DNA of 64,000 bases from Lingula anatina (GCF_001039355.2 NW_019775382.1:153814-217813), one strand, 5' to 3'; positions 45,753 to 58,131 are shown, counted from the stretch's first letter. The notes: generated by a model not told the origin, from the letters alone. Translations and numbers: made by a program.

Positions 45753-48700
45753 TTATTATTATTATTTCCTCAGTATGTGTCTGTATACTTCAGGTGACAT
45801 TAAGACCCTGCAGAATGGGACGCCACTCCTGAAAATTCGACATAAGAAGACGTACCGCCGCTTCTTCTATGTGGCCAGAGACATGAAACACATTTGCTAC
45901 AGAGGGTCGCGAAAGTTTGGACATTCTACTGTACATATGTGTAAGTTCACTGTTGAGTTTGATTGTTTCCAGGGTAGTACTATATTATACTTATTATAGA
46001 ATAACGGGAGAAGACAAGCGGTGTTACACGTATATCTCCTTCAGATTAATATTTTAATTTCACCCACCGCAATGACACCTTTTAAGCCACCGATGTCTTA
46101 TAACATGGTTGAATTCCTATTGTAAAAGTGCATGTAGCGTGAGACTTGCATTATTATCGTGATAACTGTTCTGTTTATATATTTTGCTATATTTTAAGTG
46201 ACAGAGAACTTCAGTTATAGTAAGCGTTTGCCCTTTTATATAAGTCTGTCGTTATGTCAGTCAGCAATGGTCTGTTGTTGTTCCAGGTAAACTAAACGAC
46301 ATTGACGACATTAGGGAAGGCAAGCTGACAGATGCACTGCAGAAACTGAAGCCAAAACCAAGGGTAATTACTGACTTTTGATACAACAAGTGAAGTAACA
46401 ACAGAATATCTTTGTGATTTATAGAATAAAATGAATTTATGAAAACTCCGACAGAGATGTGATCTAATATAAATTACATTCTGCGACGTTTTATACATTT
46501 CTTATACATTTCATTTGTTTGCAGTTTGAAATATTTGCTCTTCATTTGCTGTTTACTTTCTCAGAATAGATATTCAAATGTTTAACTTGCCAATCTTATC
46601 ACCCTTTTCCATACAGGACGAGTTTTGTTTCTCGTTAATTCGCGGGAAGAAGTCATACGATTTTATAGCGAGAAATAGCGATGAACGAAACGCTTGGGTC
46701 ACAGGACTTCGCAAACTTCTTAAACAGAAGATGCCAATACACAAAGACTATGAGAATATACGGAAGGCGTATCCTTTAACCTCACCAGTCTGTCAGATCT
46801 AAACGTCAACAAAACCGATATATGTATGGGCCTGTCTGTTTTGATTACAACATCACTTTATTTGATTAATTTATCATGTAATCTGTTGATTTAATTGTAC
46901 TGATAACGATAGATNGTCACTGCAGGCTTGTGAAATTTAAACAGTGCACGGTATCTTAGAGGATCAATGGTATAATACTGATTATGCACAAAAGGCTGTA
47001 GAATGAACAGTGACAAAGTACTTGTATTTTATGGCGTATTTCTTCCACGCCGCACGTTTGAAAACATCATACTTTGCATCTTTAATGATTTTCTTTCGTG
47101 AATTTGTGCATGAAAGAGTACTTGATTAATAAACACATCAGAATTTAACAGGTTACATTTCCTCAGTGTATGACAGCTGGATTGCTCGGTGCTTTCGCAA
47201 GGCGGATCGGAGCAAAGATGGCCGCCTGACCAGGAAAGAGGTCGTTGACTTGATGGACGCGATGAACGCTGGGATAGATAAAGTGACAATTTCTGAAATG
47301 TTTGATGTAAGTCGTACATAAATCATTTTTAGTTTCGCGACACATTGGAGGGTATGACAAATTTGTTAGAAATTCAACCATATTTAAACAAATTTATTGT
47401 TAGTAACGTCAGTGACGTTTGTGTATGCTCTTCAAGTTGTAAAGGAACCGAATTAAAATGTCTTCTTCTCATATTGATTACAGAAAGCCAATTTCCGTGA
47501 CGACAAAGACGAACACGGCAGAGATGTTCTGGATCTGGAGGAATTCGTTAAGTTCTACGAACTCCTCACGTACAGGGAAGAGCTGGAAGAGTTATTCAAA
47601 AGGTTTGCAAGACTTTTATTTGCTTTGTAGAAAGAATTCTCGTCTATAATTTGAATTGAATTAAAATTTGCTTTTCAGGAAAAGGTAGACTATTCATACA
47701 AGTTTCGATGAAGATGTTTATAATATCATTTCTCGCAGAACAGCGACAGCGTATGTGCTGAAATTCAATGTTTAATTAATAGAGACTCCACCGTGACACA
47801 TTGTACACATTCCCTGTTTTATCTATGCTTCTAGTTATACTGGCGGAGGTGAGGATATGAGCGCAGAGGTTCTCAAGACTTTCTTAGAAACAGAACAAAA
47901 GGTGAGTAGAACCAGAAAGATACCACTTTTTATCCCTCGGTATAAAGAATTGTGATTCTTTTATGTCAGTGAGTGGAGCAATATTCCCGTTTTTTTTCAA
48001 CACAATTATACAAGATATCTGAACCTATTATTAGGGTGTGTGTGGTTTTGTATTTTCAGGTGGAAAAGAGCATAGAAGACTGCGAGAAACTGATAAAGGA
48101 GTTTGACCCGTGTCAGGAAGACAGCGACCAGACCCTCATGACAGTGGAAGGTAAGTCAGAACAACCTGTCACGTGTCAAGAAGACAGCGACCAGACCCTC
48201 ATGACAGTGGAAGGTAGAACAGGGCACAACCTGTCACGTGACTTTTCTTCATCAGCAGCTGTTAAGTTTATCAGAGATCAATTCTACATTTCCTCTCACA
48301 GTAGATTTTGTGGAGTGTAAGATATTTCTAGAAATTGTTTAGCAAACGTTACAGTTAGAAATGTCTAAATAAATATAAAAGTATGTATAGAAAAATTATA
48401 ATAATAAAACAAACACGTGAATCTACCCTTTTTTCGCAGGTTTCAAGAAGTTTCTTCTGTCCGAAAGTCAATGTTTGTTCAACGTTGCACACCGATTGAT
48501 ATATCAAGACATGACACTACCGCTACAGCATTACTTCATTAACAGTTCCCACAACACGTAAGTAGCTTACATGGCGGGGGATATTTCCCTATAAAATATC
48601 TGTCTATTCTTCATTAGGTAAAACAGTGTATTTAGGGCCACTTCTCCAACGCCATCTACATGAGTACACTTCCTCAACACCACCAAAATGCGGTTCACTG

Positions 48701-51700
48701 AAACATGTGCATGTAGATGAAATAAAATCATGACAGCTGTTTTATACTTTCGATTTCTATTTGAAATTGTCAAACTGGTGCTGAGTATCAGATTTACTGA
48801 CGTTATGTTTCCTTGTAGATATCTTACTGAAGACCAGTTAAAAGGCCCCAGCAGCGTGGAGGGGTACATCCGGGCACTTCAGAAAGGCTGTCGTTGTGTG
48901 GAGCGTAAGTGGCCTTCACACAAGAATATTAGAACAACTAGGGAATATGTATATATTTCGATCAAGAATGTATCATTAGGAAATGTATTGTCTGCGGTAT
49001 AACGGTACTTAAGTGGCTCCTTATGGTGGAGAATATTACCACCTCATAATGTTCTATGATTCGATCATTGTGGTGTATGTTTTACATGTTTTAACAGATT
49101 TTTAAAAAGCACATGTCTTTGAACTATACCAACCTACAACAAAAAGTGAGACAAAACTATTGCTTAAAATATCGGAGTAATGTAAATGCTTCAATCCCAT
49201 TTCCAGTGGACTGTTGGGACGGACCAAATAATGAGCCTATTATCTACCACGGTCACACTCTCACGTCCAAAATCCTCTTCAAAGACGCCATCGTGGCTAT
49301 TAAGAACTTTGCGTTCGTGGCATCAAAGTACGTATTTATAACCTTTATTATTGGGTATTGGAATGAAAGAATGTAAAGCCAAGAGAACTGTTTGTTAATT
49401 TCTGTGCCTCTCTTGTACGATTCCGTAATCTTTTTCATTAAAAGTAACCTGCCTTATCAAGAACATGTTGTATTGAATTATTCACCCGCCATTGTTGGAA
49501 GTTTGTTGATAATTGTGTTATTTGCCCCAGATTTAGGTTGCTTTGCTATAAATTATGGTAAAACAAACTGTCCCCCCATTCCAGATACCCAGTGATCCTG
49601 TCCCTGGAGAACCACTGCTCTGTACCTCAGCAGACGGTAATGGCAAAGCACATGAAGACTATCCTAGGAGGTAACCTGGGCTCATCGGGGGGAGGGGGGG
49701 GGGGGTCTTTTTTGACCCCCTTGTATCGTTTTCTATTTATGATAATACTGGCACGCTACACCTTCTAAATACTTGGTTTAAGAAACGTGTGATCGTATTG
49801 ACGTCTTCTTTTATGTTGGTTGGATATAAATGTCTCTACGAACTTCTGATGACCTTTTCATGAAAAAAAAAAACACTACAACAGAAAAGAAAGATTATGG
49901 TCGTGGTTAGCATTACAAATGTGAATTAAATTATATGATGAAATGTTTCAGCCTATTGATGTGATTTCAGACACCCTATATTCACCTCCGGGGGGCATTG
50001 AGAGCTTGAAAGAGTTTCCTTCTCCGGAAGACCTCATAGAGAAAATTATAATCAAGGTATCCATAATTCTTATCATATAATTCTTATCATATACGCTAAC
50101 TAGTATGTGCCTTCTTTGTACTTTTTTCACTGTTTAACACAATTTGTATGCAGTTAAGCGAGTCAAAGAGGCTGACATGTGCATTACTTTTGGCAGATGC
50201 CTACATTAATCTACTAACAAACTATTTTATATTTGCAATACCAGCTTAAATTTTTATTTGAAGTAAGTTTGTCTATTGTCGCTTGACTTCTTACTAGAAG
50301 CCATGCAAACTGATCACTTTTGCAATTATTATAGTTTTTGCGTTTGGGTTGAAGCGCCATATTTTCCTTGTTCAGCCTAACCACGGTTTCAATGCATTAA
50401 TTTATTTAGCTTTATTTAATATATGTACACCACTTTGTAGGGAAAGAAACTACCGCCTCAGGTAAGACAGGTCCACGTGTATGGGACCCAAGTGTGTCAG
50501 ATTTCTGGTCATGTTAATCATGTCATGCGTTCATTTTTTCCACCAATTTACATTAGATGTGTTGACTTTATCCATTACCGTTTTATTTAGAGTGTTTGGT
50601 ATTTTACTTATTACCTGGTAGTGCTGAAATTAATTGTTTTAAATTTTAATCAAAGTTAGTGACACAAAAAACTGATAACCCAGGCTTGACCCTTTAATAT
50701 TTGCCGGTACGTCATCCCCTGTTCATATTACCGCGCGCTAAAACAGGCGGGCAGTGCTTGCCGCTAAGAGCGAAGCATGTCATTGGTTATCAGCGTGTGG
50801 GGCTTTACTGCTGGATCACGAGTATTTTACACATAAACTGAGTAGCTGTGGGAATGAAGGTGTGACTCTAACTAATTTGCATGCGTTTGGTTTTATAACT
50901 TTATAATTCGCCTAAATATTGAGTATAATGCGGAAATCGAGGTAAAAGTTTGCTTGGGATTTTTTTTTAAATAAAAAACATGCTTGAGCTTGAGTGTGTG
51001 CCATCATTCATTTTGGGTTGTACTAACATTGGTAAGGAATTTATTTCATAAGATTTAACGCACGAGCGCATGGTTTGAGGTGATAAAGGTAAGCAGTGTT
51101 CCCAGTCACGTTGAACCGACATAACTTTGTATGCCCATCTTAGCTGGAGTTCTGATTACAATCAGTTTCCCACAGAAAGCCAAAGTAATGGCACCTCAGC
51201 CAAGTGATGGTGTGTGGGATAGCAGAAGGACTAGATCCCACTGAGAACTTATCGTTCACACAGACTTATGATGTGGGACGTTTTAAAGGAGAGCGGTCCA
51301 CCGTGACTGGAAACAGATTAAAGTTATTTGCTCGTAAGATGTGTGCGATTTGTATTGTGAGCGCGTGTTTTTAAAATACGTTAACTTCAGTAAAGTGTGA
51401 TGAATGTCTGTTGTAACAGGGAGTCAGGTAGGTGTGGGGACCAGTTAAATCCTAGATTTGGTATTTCGGCTAATATCGGGGAAAGCATAGAGTAGAAGTG
51501 GGATATTACGGATTGGGGTGATTGTGGTTGTATTTCTTCAAGTGAAGTCACAGGAAAGTTTGCAGTTCATTCCCACCTCATGTGCTGCTATTTGGATGCA
51601 ACAGTTGCATTTGGCTTACACAAACAGGACGGTTAGAGTATCCACAATGTAAATGAAAATCTTTTCAGTGTTAATGACAGCTTTGCTTTATGACCTTGCT

Positions 51701-54058
51701 GAGCGCTCTCTCGGATCTGCAGTTGGTTTGCGAAAAAAGAATTCTGTACATCTTAGATCATGTGATGAAATCTTTCAACCTTGTCAGAAAAAAGAATTCA
51801 AACTTACAAAAAACGCGAATCTTTCTTCTCCAGGGAAAGAAACTGCCGGCAGACGTTGTGGACGAGGGTGACGTGTCAGACGAAGACGAGGCTGAAGAAA
51901 TGGCGGAAGTCGACGAGAACGTGCAAACAGAGGTGCAGAAAAAGTCGACGGAAAAAGTGAAGCTGTCAAAGGAGCTCTCTGACCTAGTGATGCTGAAAGG
52001 AGTATCGATGAAGAGCTTTGAACATTCCAGGAAAAATTGTAAGCAAAACACAATGACTATTGCGTATGAATGGTTCGCCTGCGATGTTTCTACCCCAAAA
52101 ATTAATTCAGAAATACTTTTACAAGGGGAAATGATCACATATGAGTCTTTTAATATTTTTTCCATAAATTAAGCCTCAAGTTTTGAATAAAGGAGATAAA
52201 TATTAATATTACTAGTTATTCTGTTTAATCAAACCCCGTGATGCTTATTTTATAGATAAGTTCTACGAGATGTCTTCTATAGCAGAAGTGAAAGGGTTGG
52301 GCCTTGTAGACGACGACGCCCTGTCATTTACACGGCATTGCGCATTCCAATTGGTCAGAACGTACCCGAAGGGCGGGAGAATTGACTCTAGCAACTATAA
52401 GCCACACCCATTCTGGACTGTCGGGGCTCAGATAGGTCAGTAGCATCTGTCAGTTACTAAAAGCACGTCGTTTAGTTTTACGGAAGGAAGAAAGGTATTT
52501 GTCATCCGATTATGTTGAATAAATACCTTGTAGAAAGGGCGTTTTTACACTGAACACGTGCTGTGACCTTGACTGCCATCAGCTATGAGATAGAACTCAT
52601 AAGTGTTTTAATTCTTCTTTGCCTTCCAGTTGCGCTGAACTTCCAGACGACAGGTGCCTACCCCATGCGTCTCTACCTGGGCAAGTTCCAGGATAATGGC
52701 GGGTGTGGGTACATTTTAAAGCCGACCTATATGCAGAAAGGTGAGATAACTATGCACATCCTGGCTTCCATTCCCTATCAGACAATAATACAGAGAATTT
52801 ATGTTTGTATTTTCATACAAAAATTAATTATTAGTGTGCTTTAAGACAAATGGCATGGAAAATTACAGAAGGATTCGCAGTCGCCGCTTTAGGCAAATTG
52901 CATCCTCCTTCAAAGCGCTTTACAATCTCTCACTATTCTCGGAGTAAATATTTTATGTGCGTTTTGGTTTCCAGAAAACACAATCTTCGACCCCAACTCG
53001 AACGATCTCACAAAGTTCTGTGTCCCCCTGAAGTACGTTGTCACAGTTCTCAGTGCACAGCAGCTGCCCAAGCCTCAGAGTGCCAGCGAGAAAAGTGAGA
53101 TCATTGACCCCTACGTTAAGGTCTCCGTTAAGGGCATTCCCAGCGACTGTCAGGCGGAGACCACCAACTACGTCAGTAATAACGGTAAGGTGACGTGTGG
53201 ACGAACGAAGTAGAGGATGTCATAGCGTCTCGCAGTTGACTTGTTTGGAACAACATCAGTATTAAATTTGAAAGCGCTATTAGTCCAATTCATAAGATAA
53301 CGAAATGGAAATAAAAACGCACAGATACGGTAAAATATTTAAAGAAGTGGACAAGATATTTTTTCAAAAAATAAAGGCAAACTGTGAAAATCCTGGAAAT
53401 TGATCTAGTGTAATGACGTGTCATTTCGTTATACATACTATATAACGGCTTACACAGCTATTGCATTGCTTGTAGCTATTTCTGTTATCTCTTGCAGGTC
53501 TGAATCCAATCTGGAAACACAAGGCCGAATTCAAAATAAGATGCCCTGATCTGGCTGTCATTATGTTTACAATTCGTGATAAGGACAAGCGATCAGGAGA
53601 CGAATTCATTGGATATAATGCATTTCCCGTCACAAGTATGCAACCCGGTAAGTTTCGGTTAACATTCACGTCCACATGAACATTGTGTAAACGCTGTGTT
53701 GAAGCTGTTACGGGTGTCTGCGTGGAATGAAGCGTGTTCGTGTTTGAATTTTCAAAAGGTCATATTTCAAACTGTACGTAAAATGTTTTAACTCTTTCAT
53801 CATCCAAAATCCTTTCACCTCCATCTTAATCGTCGTTATTCCAAAATATATATTTTACCTTATTAACCTTATTAGTATTCATTTTGAAATCTGTCAGGCC
53901 GAAGTATGTATTTCGGAGCTACTTTTATTCAAATGCAAGATAAATACATTCTCTTTATCGTTATTCTAGGTTACCGACACGTTGAACTCCTCACAAAACA
54001 CGGGGACCATATTCCTATGGCAAGTTTATTCGTGCACTTGGAAATCATTGAGGAATGA
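41643..54058 (+). CDS. PLCD: Phosphoinositide phospholipase C, delta type (21 exons)
   Basis: Exons: 41643-41658, 45794-45940, 46287-46363, 46617-46768, 47177-47306, 47484-47602, 47739-47750, 47835-47901, 48060-48150, 48440-48557, 48819-48904, 49207-49327, 49585-49670, 49971-50056, 50441-50461, 51834-52038, 52256-52435, 52630-52740, 52975-53184, 53498-53647, 53970-54058. All phases agree, giving 757 aa, normal for PLC-delta. Order: PH (about 8-130), EF-hands (131-275), catalytic X box, acidic linker ([16 protein letters not shown]), Y box ([10 protein letters not shown]...IDSSNY), C2 (about 625-757). Catalytic histidines are His308 (INSSHNT) and His353 (YHGHT); calcium ligands include Glu338, Asp340 and Glu387. 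The lack of SH2, PDZ-tail and CDC25 regions makes it delta. It hydrolyses PIP2 to IP3 and diacylglycerol at the inner membrane when calcium rises. The 5-codon first exon is least certain; intron 1 is 4.1 kb. Confidence 0.95.
41776..41815. repeat. (AG)n microsatellite
   Basis: About 19 AG units in PLC intron 1. Confidence 0.95.
43543..43752. repeat. Poly-T and G-tract regions with G-quadruplex potential
   Basis: T runs next to G runs occur twice: 43542-43580, broken by an N, and 43691-43750. The second has five or more runs of at least five G separated by single T. It lies in PLC intron 1. The open frame on the minus strand (43599-43829) reads this tract. Confidence 0.85.
45698..45766. repeat. 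(ATT)n microsatellite in front of PLC exon 2
   Basis: About 22 ATT units ending 28 bp before the exon 2 acceptor, so they form much of its upstream T-rich tract. Confidence 0.9.
46769..47176 (+). other. U12-type (minor spliceosome) intron of the PLC gene
   Basis: The donor is GTATCCTTTAAC, an exact U12 5' splice site. The acceptor is TGACAG at 47176, with no pyrimidine tract. A branch-like TTCCTCAGT places its adenosine (47165) 11 nt upstream, the normal U12 spacing. The more obvious acceptor TTCCTCAG at 47166 gives the wrong phase and a stop; the U12 acceptor joins NIRKA to [10 protein letters not shown] in frame. Confidence 0.8.
48110..48237 (+). repeat. 63-bp tandem duplication of a PLC exon end and its splice donor
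   Basis: The last 41 nt of exon 9 plus 22 nt of intron are repeated head to tail. The first donor (48151, GTAAGT) is strong and the second (48214, GTAGAA) is weak. The sequence between them is open: using the second donor would add 21 residues that repeat [14 protein letters not shown]. Confidence 0.95.
50441..50461 (+). other. 21-nt PLC microexon duplicating the start of the next exon
   Basis: TTTGTAG acceptor, GGAAAGAAACTACCGCCTCAG, GTAAGA donor; phase 0 on both sides. It encodes GKKLPPQ. The next exon (51834) begins GKKLPAD. Inclusion is optional for the frame and would repeat GKKLP at the start of the X-Y linker. Confidence 0.7.
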
Positions 54059-55330
54059 GCCTCACTAATACCCCCTTTACACTGGACGGCGTCCTTTCTG
54101 CGACCATGAAATTTGGCATCGCTGTGGTCTTAATAAGGAGGCAGGAGCATTGGTTTTGTATCAGAATGAATGCTCAATGATCGGCCAGTTGTCGGCACGT
54201 AAAGTATTATAATTTTTTAACTCTCAAATGGGGCCGTACTGCTGGACGCAGAAAGGACGCCGTCCAGTGTAAAGGGGGCCTTATATACAGTCACTCTGTC
54301 TACTGCTGCACAACATACGGGACACTGTTATAGAAGTGGAACACTGCTCTGGAAATAGTGACAACATCATTGTACATTGTCATTTATGCCACTTATTAAT
54401 GGCCCATGTGGCAATAGGTCAACATTGGATCACTGACGTTTTGATTTCATTTGATTTGATTTATTTCATATTTTAAATAAATCTTATGCAGAAAGTTTTA
54501 TACATAAAAACATTATAAATGTATGGATTACATAGTAAAGTATAAAACTTATTTCCATTTCGCCGAAACACTTAGCTGTAAATGCTTATGCCATGATGAC
54601 GCTTTGTTCTGAAAATTAAACTGGTTATTGAGTTTTCAGAGTCATCGTGCTGTAAAGATGTATTTTTCTCGATATTCTACGTATCATTTTCCATAAAATA
54701 AAGGATATTTATCAAATGTTAATTATAGTGAGCTTGATTTTTTACTTCATGTTTGATTGGATACCGTTGTGAATGTAAGAGACATCGTAATACAGATCAA
54801 GTAAACGGACCAAGGTGCCTATAGTTCCGCTGGGAGAATTAAAGTTACCTAAAGTTTACGTTTGCAATTTTATCTGTGCCGGGTCCAAAAATGACCAGGC
54901 ATCTTATGTAACCCGCACTGGAAGGCATGTAGCGTGCAGTATACTCGAACTGTACTTCATTTTACTTTAAAATCCAGAAGTAACCATTCACGTCCCTATT
55001 GGTATGTCTACCAGTCCCCGAGGTTTTAGCGTCCCGGTCGACATACAGGTTTTTTGCCGGTCTCCGCTGCGCTAAAACCCACTCGACGTCTTCAACCAAA
55101 ACCAGTGGAAAAGGAATGGTGGGCTAAGTTTCAATTGACGTGTGCGGCAACGAGAAACAAAAAGCTGCTTGTATAAAGTACCTTTAATTTCAAATCTAAT
55201 ACTAATCCTGGTCTTAAAGTTTTGGTCTGGTTGACGACGTGCGCTGCGTCTACCTCTCGGTGATTTCAGCCGGTCTGTTGAAAATACAAGCGCCCTTTTC
55301 TGATCTTTTCTGGGCCTTGTTACTTATTCC
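54059..55330. other. PLC 3' flank and intergenic region
   Basis: Contains the inverted-repeat insert at 54071-54278 and AATAAA signals at 54476-54481 and 54697-54702, either of which could end the PLC transcript. No other gene seen to 55330. Confidence 0.6.
54071..54278. mobile_element. 208-bp MITE with perfect 32-bp inverted ends in the PLC 3' UTR
   Basis: Arms 54071-54102 and 54247-54278 are exact reverse complements beginning CCCCCTTTACACTGG. The insert starts 12 nt after the PLC stop codon, before the polyadenylation signals, so it is transcribed in the 3' UTR. Perfect arms suggest recent insertion. Confidence 0.85.
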
Positions 55331-55592
55331 TTTAATCCCCCCTCCCCTCCCCTCTCTCCCCCTCCCCATGCCCTGTACAGGTCAAATTCATTTACCTCCT
55401 GTTTGTTAAGGCTCGGCGGCTCTCTCCGCTCATATATGGATTACTTTCCACCCCTTCTGAACCAATATTTCTTGTCCAAGAAGGTAACATTTAATTTTAC
55501 AATGAAAACGTTTTTAAAAAGTTCATTTACCTTCCTATATATATGCCGGGGCACCGTCCTACACTTGCTCAGCGCGGTTAACAATTGGTAGC

Positions 55593-55593
<1 letters not shown>

Positions 55594-55655
<62 letters not shown>
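55594..55655. repeat. Poly-T tract (about 62 T)
   Basis: The homologous tract in copy 2 (61208-61230) is much shorter. Overlapping poly-Lys open frames on the minus strand are artefacts. Confidence 0.95.
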
Positions 55656-55659
<4 letters not shown>

Positions 55660-55965
55660 ATAGAGACAGGGTGTTAACGCTCTCACCTCTCTGGGGAGGA
55701 TAAAGCCTTGCATGCAATATTAGCGAGACACTGAAAGCTAGCAAACGAACAATATCTGTCTCTGCTAAGCTATCAGGCTTCTCGTGTAAACTTTACCTCT
55801 GCGTCAATCTCTAATTACTGAGTGCCAAGCGGGGAAACAACAGGTACTGTAGGTACAGGACGGGGGCACACTCACACTTTCCCGCTCCGGAGAAGGACAC
55901 TGATCACAAGGCTATCGATAAAGTCACAGAGAATGGAGTTTACTCAGTGGCGGATTTTGCCTCTT

Positions 55966-57898
55966 AAGCCTGGGTCACACTGCGCTTGCAACCTTTTGGC
56001 AACCTCTTGGCAACCTCAGTCGCAAGGAGGTTGCCGTAGGTTTTAAAGTGGTCGCATATGGTAACAGGTCGCCTGCGATCGTTGACACGTGAAAGCCGTT
56101 TTTTGTGCACCGACAACCAGTGCGACTAAAGATGAAAATTATCGGTATCCTAAAGGTTGCCTATCGGTCTTTTCTTGGTTGTCAGTAGGTTGCTATAACC
56201 AGTATAATGCCATTTGCAACTGCACGGTCGATTGACAGTATTTAGGCGACTGGTCGCTTACAAGTTTTTTACCAGTCGCAAGTAGTCGGCAGCAGGTCGC
56301 TAGAAGGTTGCAGTTGTAACTGCATGGTCGATTGACGGTCTTTAGTCTCTTGGTCGCTTACAGGTTTTTTACCGATCGCAGGCGTTCGAAAATATGTCGC
56401 AGGAAGGTTGCAAGCGACTGCAATAAAATAGGCGTAGGATGGTGGTCTATTTGGGCAAAGACTTTTTTCATAATTAGTTATGTAAACCTTCTAAATACCA
56501 AGGTCATGAATTATAATATTTTAGAAAAAGAAAACATAAAATGCATTTGTTGGCAATATCTAATATCAATTGCCAAGGCTTTCACATACCAGGTATTTCA
56601 CACTTGTACGAAACCAAAAAAAAAAAGTGATGCTAAAAGCAATGTACGATTTTTTGACGCTACGTTTATTTATTTTATCATTTTGCGAAAATCATAGGTA
56701 AAATGCCGAAAACCTCAATTATATATCGCTGTACGTTATTTAAAATTTGCGAAGCCATATTATCAGAGTAAACAATGAAACAAATACACGAATGCAGAGA
56801 AAACGGAAAATAAAAACAATTTAATCAGCAATGTAAAACTGCTATTTAATATAATAATTTTAACAATCAAAATTATCCACAAATAATTGAACAAATCGTA
56901 AAATGTGACCAATAGACTTTAATAAAAATAGTTTCAACACAAACAATTTAACATCTTCCCAGTGCTTGGTATCCTCACTACAAGGATGAGAGTGTAAAAA
57001 GTACACGATGCGCATGACTTGTTACGATTTAATTACGTTGTATTGTAAGTGGCAAACGCCTAGGGTTAAAAAGACAAGGGAAAACCACACATTCGGTTGC
57101 AAATCAGTTGCAAAGCAGTCGGCGACCTGTTAGCAACCGCTTGGATACCACAAGTAGGTTTTTCGGTCGCCAGGAGGTTATCGGTGCTGCACCGTAAACC
57201 GGCGCGACCAGTTATTAAACCAGCGTTCTTTTGGAAACCACTTTTTGCCGACCTTTTTGCAACCGGTGACAGTTGCAAGTCGCAAAGAGGTTTTTTTGTT
57301 CAGTGTGACCGTAACTGCACAGGCCTTGCGACCTCAAAGAGACCAAGTATTTGACCAAGAAAATATTAAAGAGTATTATGAGATTAATAAGGATTTAAAC
57401 GTATGCAAGTTTATGTTTTTATTTTCGAGTTTTTTCTCTTTTTACTTCTTAGGTAAGCAAAGTCAATTATTATAGCAGTCCCCTCTTTTTAAAAAGGAGT
57501 CGTTCTACTAGAGCATTTTTTGTATTTTGAGAGGGGAATTTATGGGAAAGCAGCTATTGTCACAAGTATATTCATGTATATCCTGTGCGACCTTGCTGCT
57601 ACCAGTTGACAAGCGATTGCTACAGTCCTGCAACCAGTTTTCGGTCACCAAGTGGTTGCAGACAGGTTGTTTATCGCTCGGCAAACAGTGTGCGACTGGT
57701 AGCCTATAACTTGAAGATGGTCTATAAGAGGTTGCAGATACCATACTGCAACCTTGTGTCAACCGGTTTGCGACTGCTTGCCGATCAAAATTGACCATAG
57801 CTTCTTCATTAGCTTGCAAAGTGATCGCAAGCGACCGCCAGATTTTGTGGTTGCAAAAAGGTTGCAAAAAGGTCGTAAGCGCAGTGTGACTGGGCCTT
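55966..57898. mobile_element. About 1.9-kb fold-back element made of GGTTGC/GGTCGC sub-repeats
   Basis: The left end reads GCCTGGGTCACACTGCGCTT and the right end, inverted, GGCCCAGTCACACTGCGCTT. Both arms are packed with degenerate GGTTGC, GGTCGC and TTGCAAC words. The left arm (to about 56425) includes two tandem units of about 97 bp (56213-56405). The centre is AT-rich and non-coding. A second end-like word (TTCAGTGTGACC at about 57299) suggests a nested or internally rearranged copy. It is absent from the paralogous segment at 61400. Confidence 0.85.
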
Positions 57899-58131
57899 TA
57901 TATATACCAAGTTGATCCAAGTTGGATTTTTTTTCCTTTTCGGTGGTTTGTTCTTTACACTTTCAACCTACGGCAGAGTAGCGCTTTTCACTATCCTATT
58001 CTTTGTACAGTTATAATTTTTTTCACCCATGTCAAAATCAATTGATTTTTTTTCTTCTTTGACGGCAAATTGCAATATAAATAGACAACACTAAAATTTG
58101 ACGTTGGTTCAGGAAAAAAAATTGGAACACC

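Noticed and set aside
47161-47166. TTCCTCAG as acceptor of the PLC EF-hand exon
   Set aside because: It gives the wrong phase and an immediate stop. The U12-type acceptor at 47176 restores the frame.
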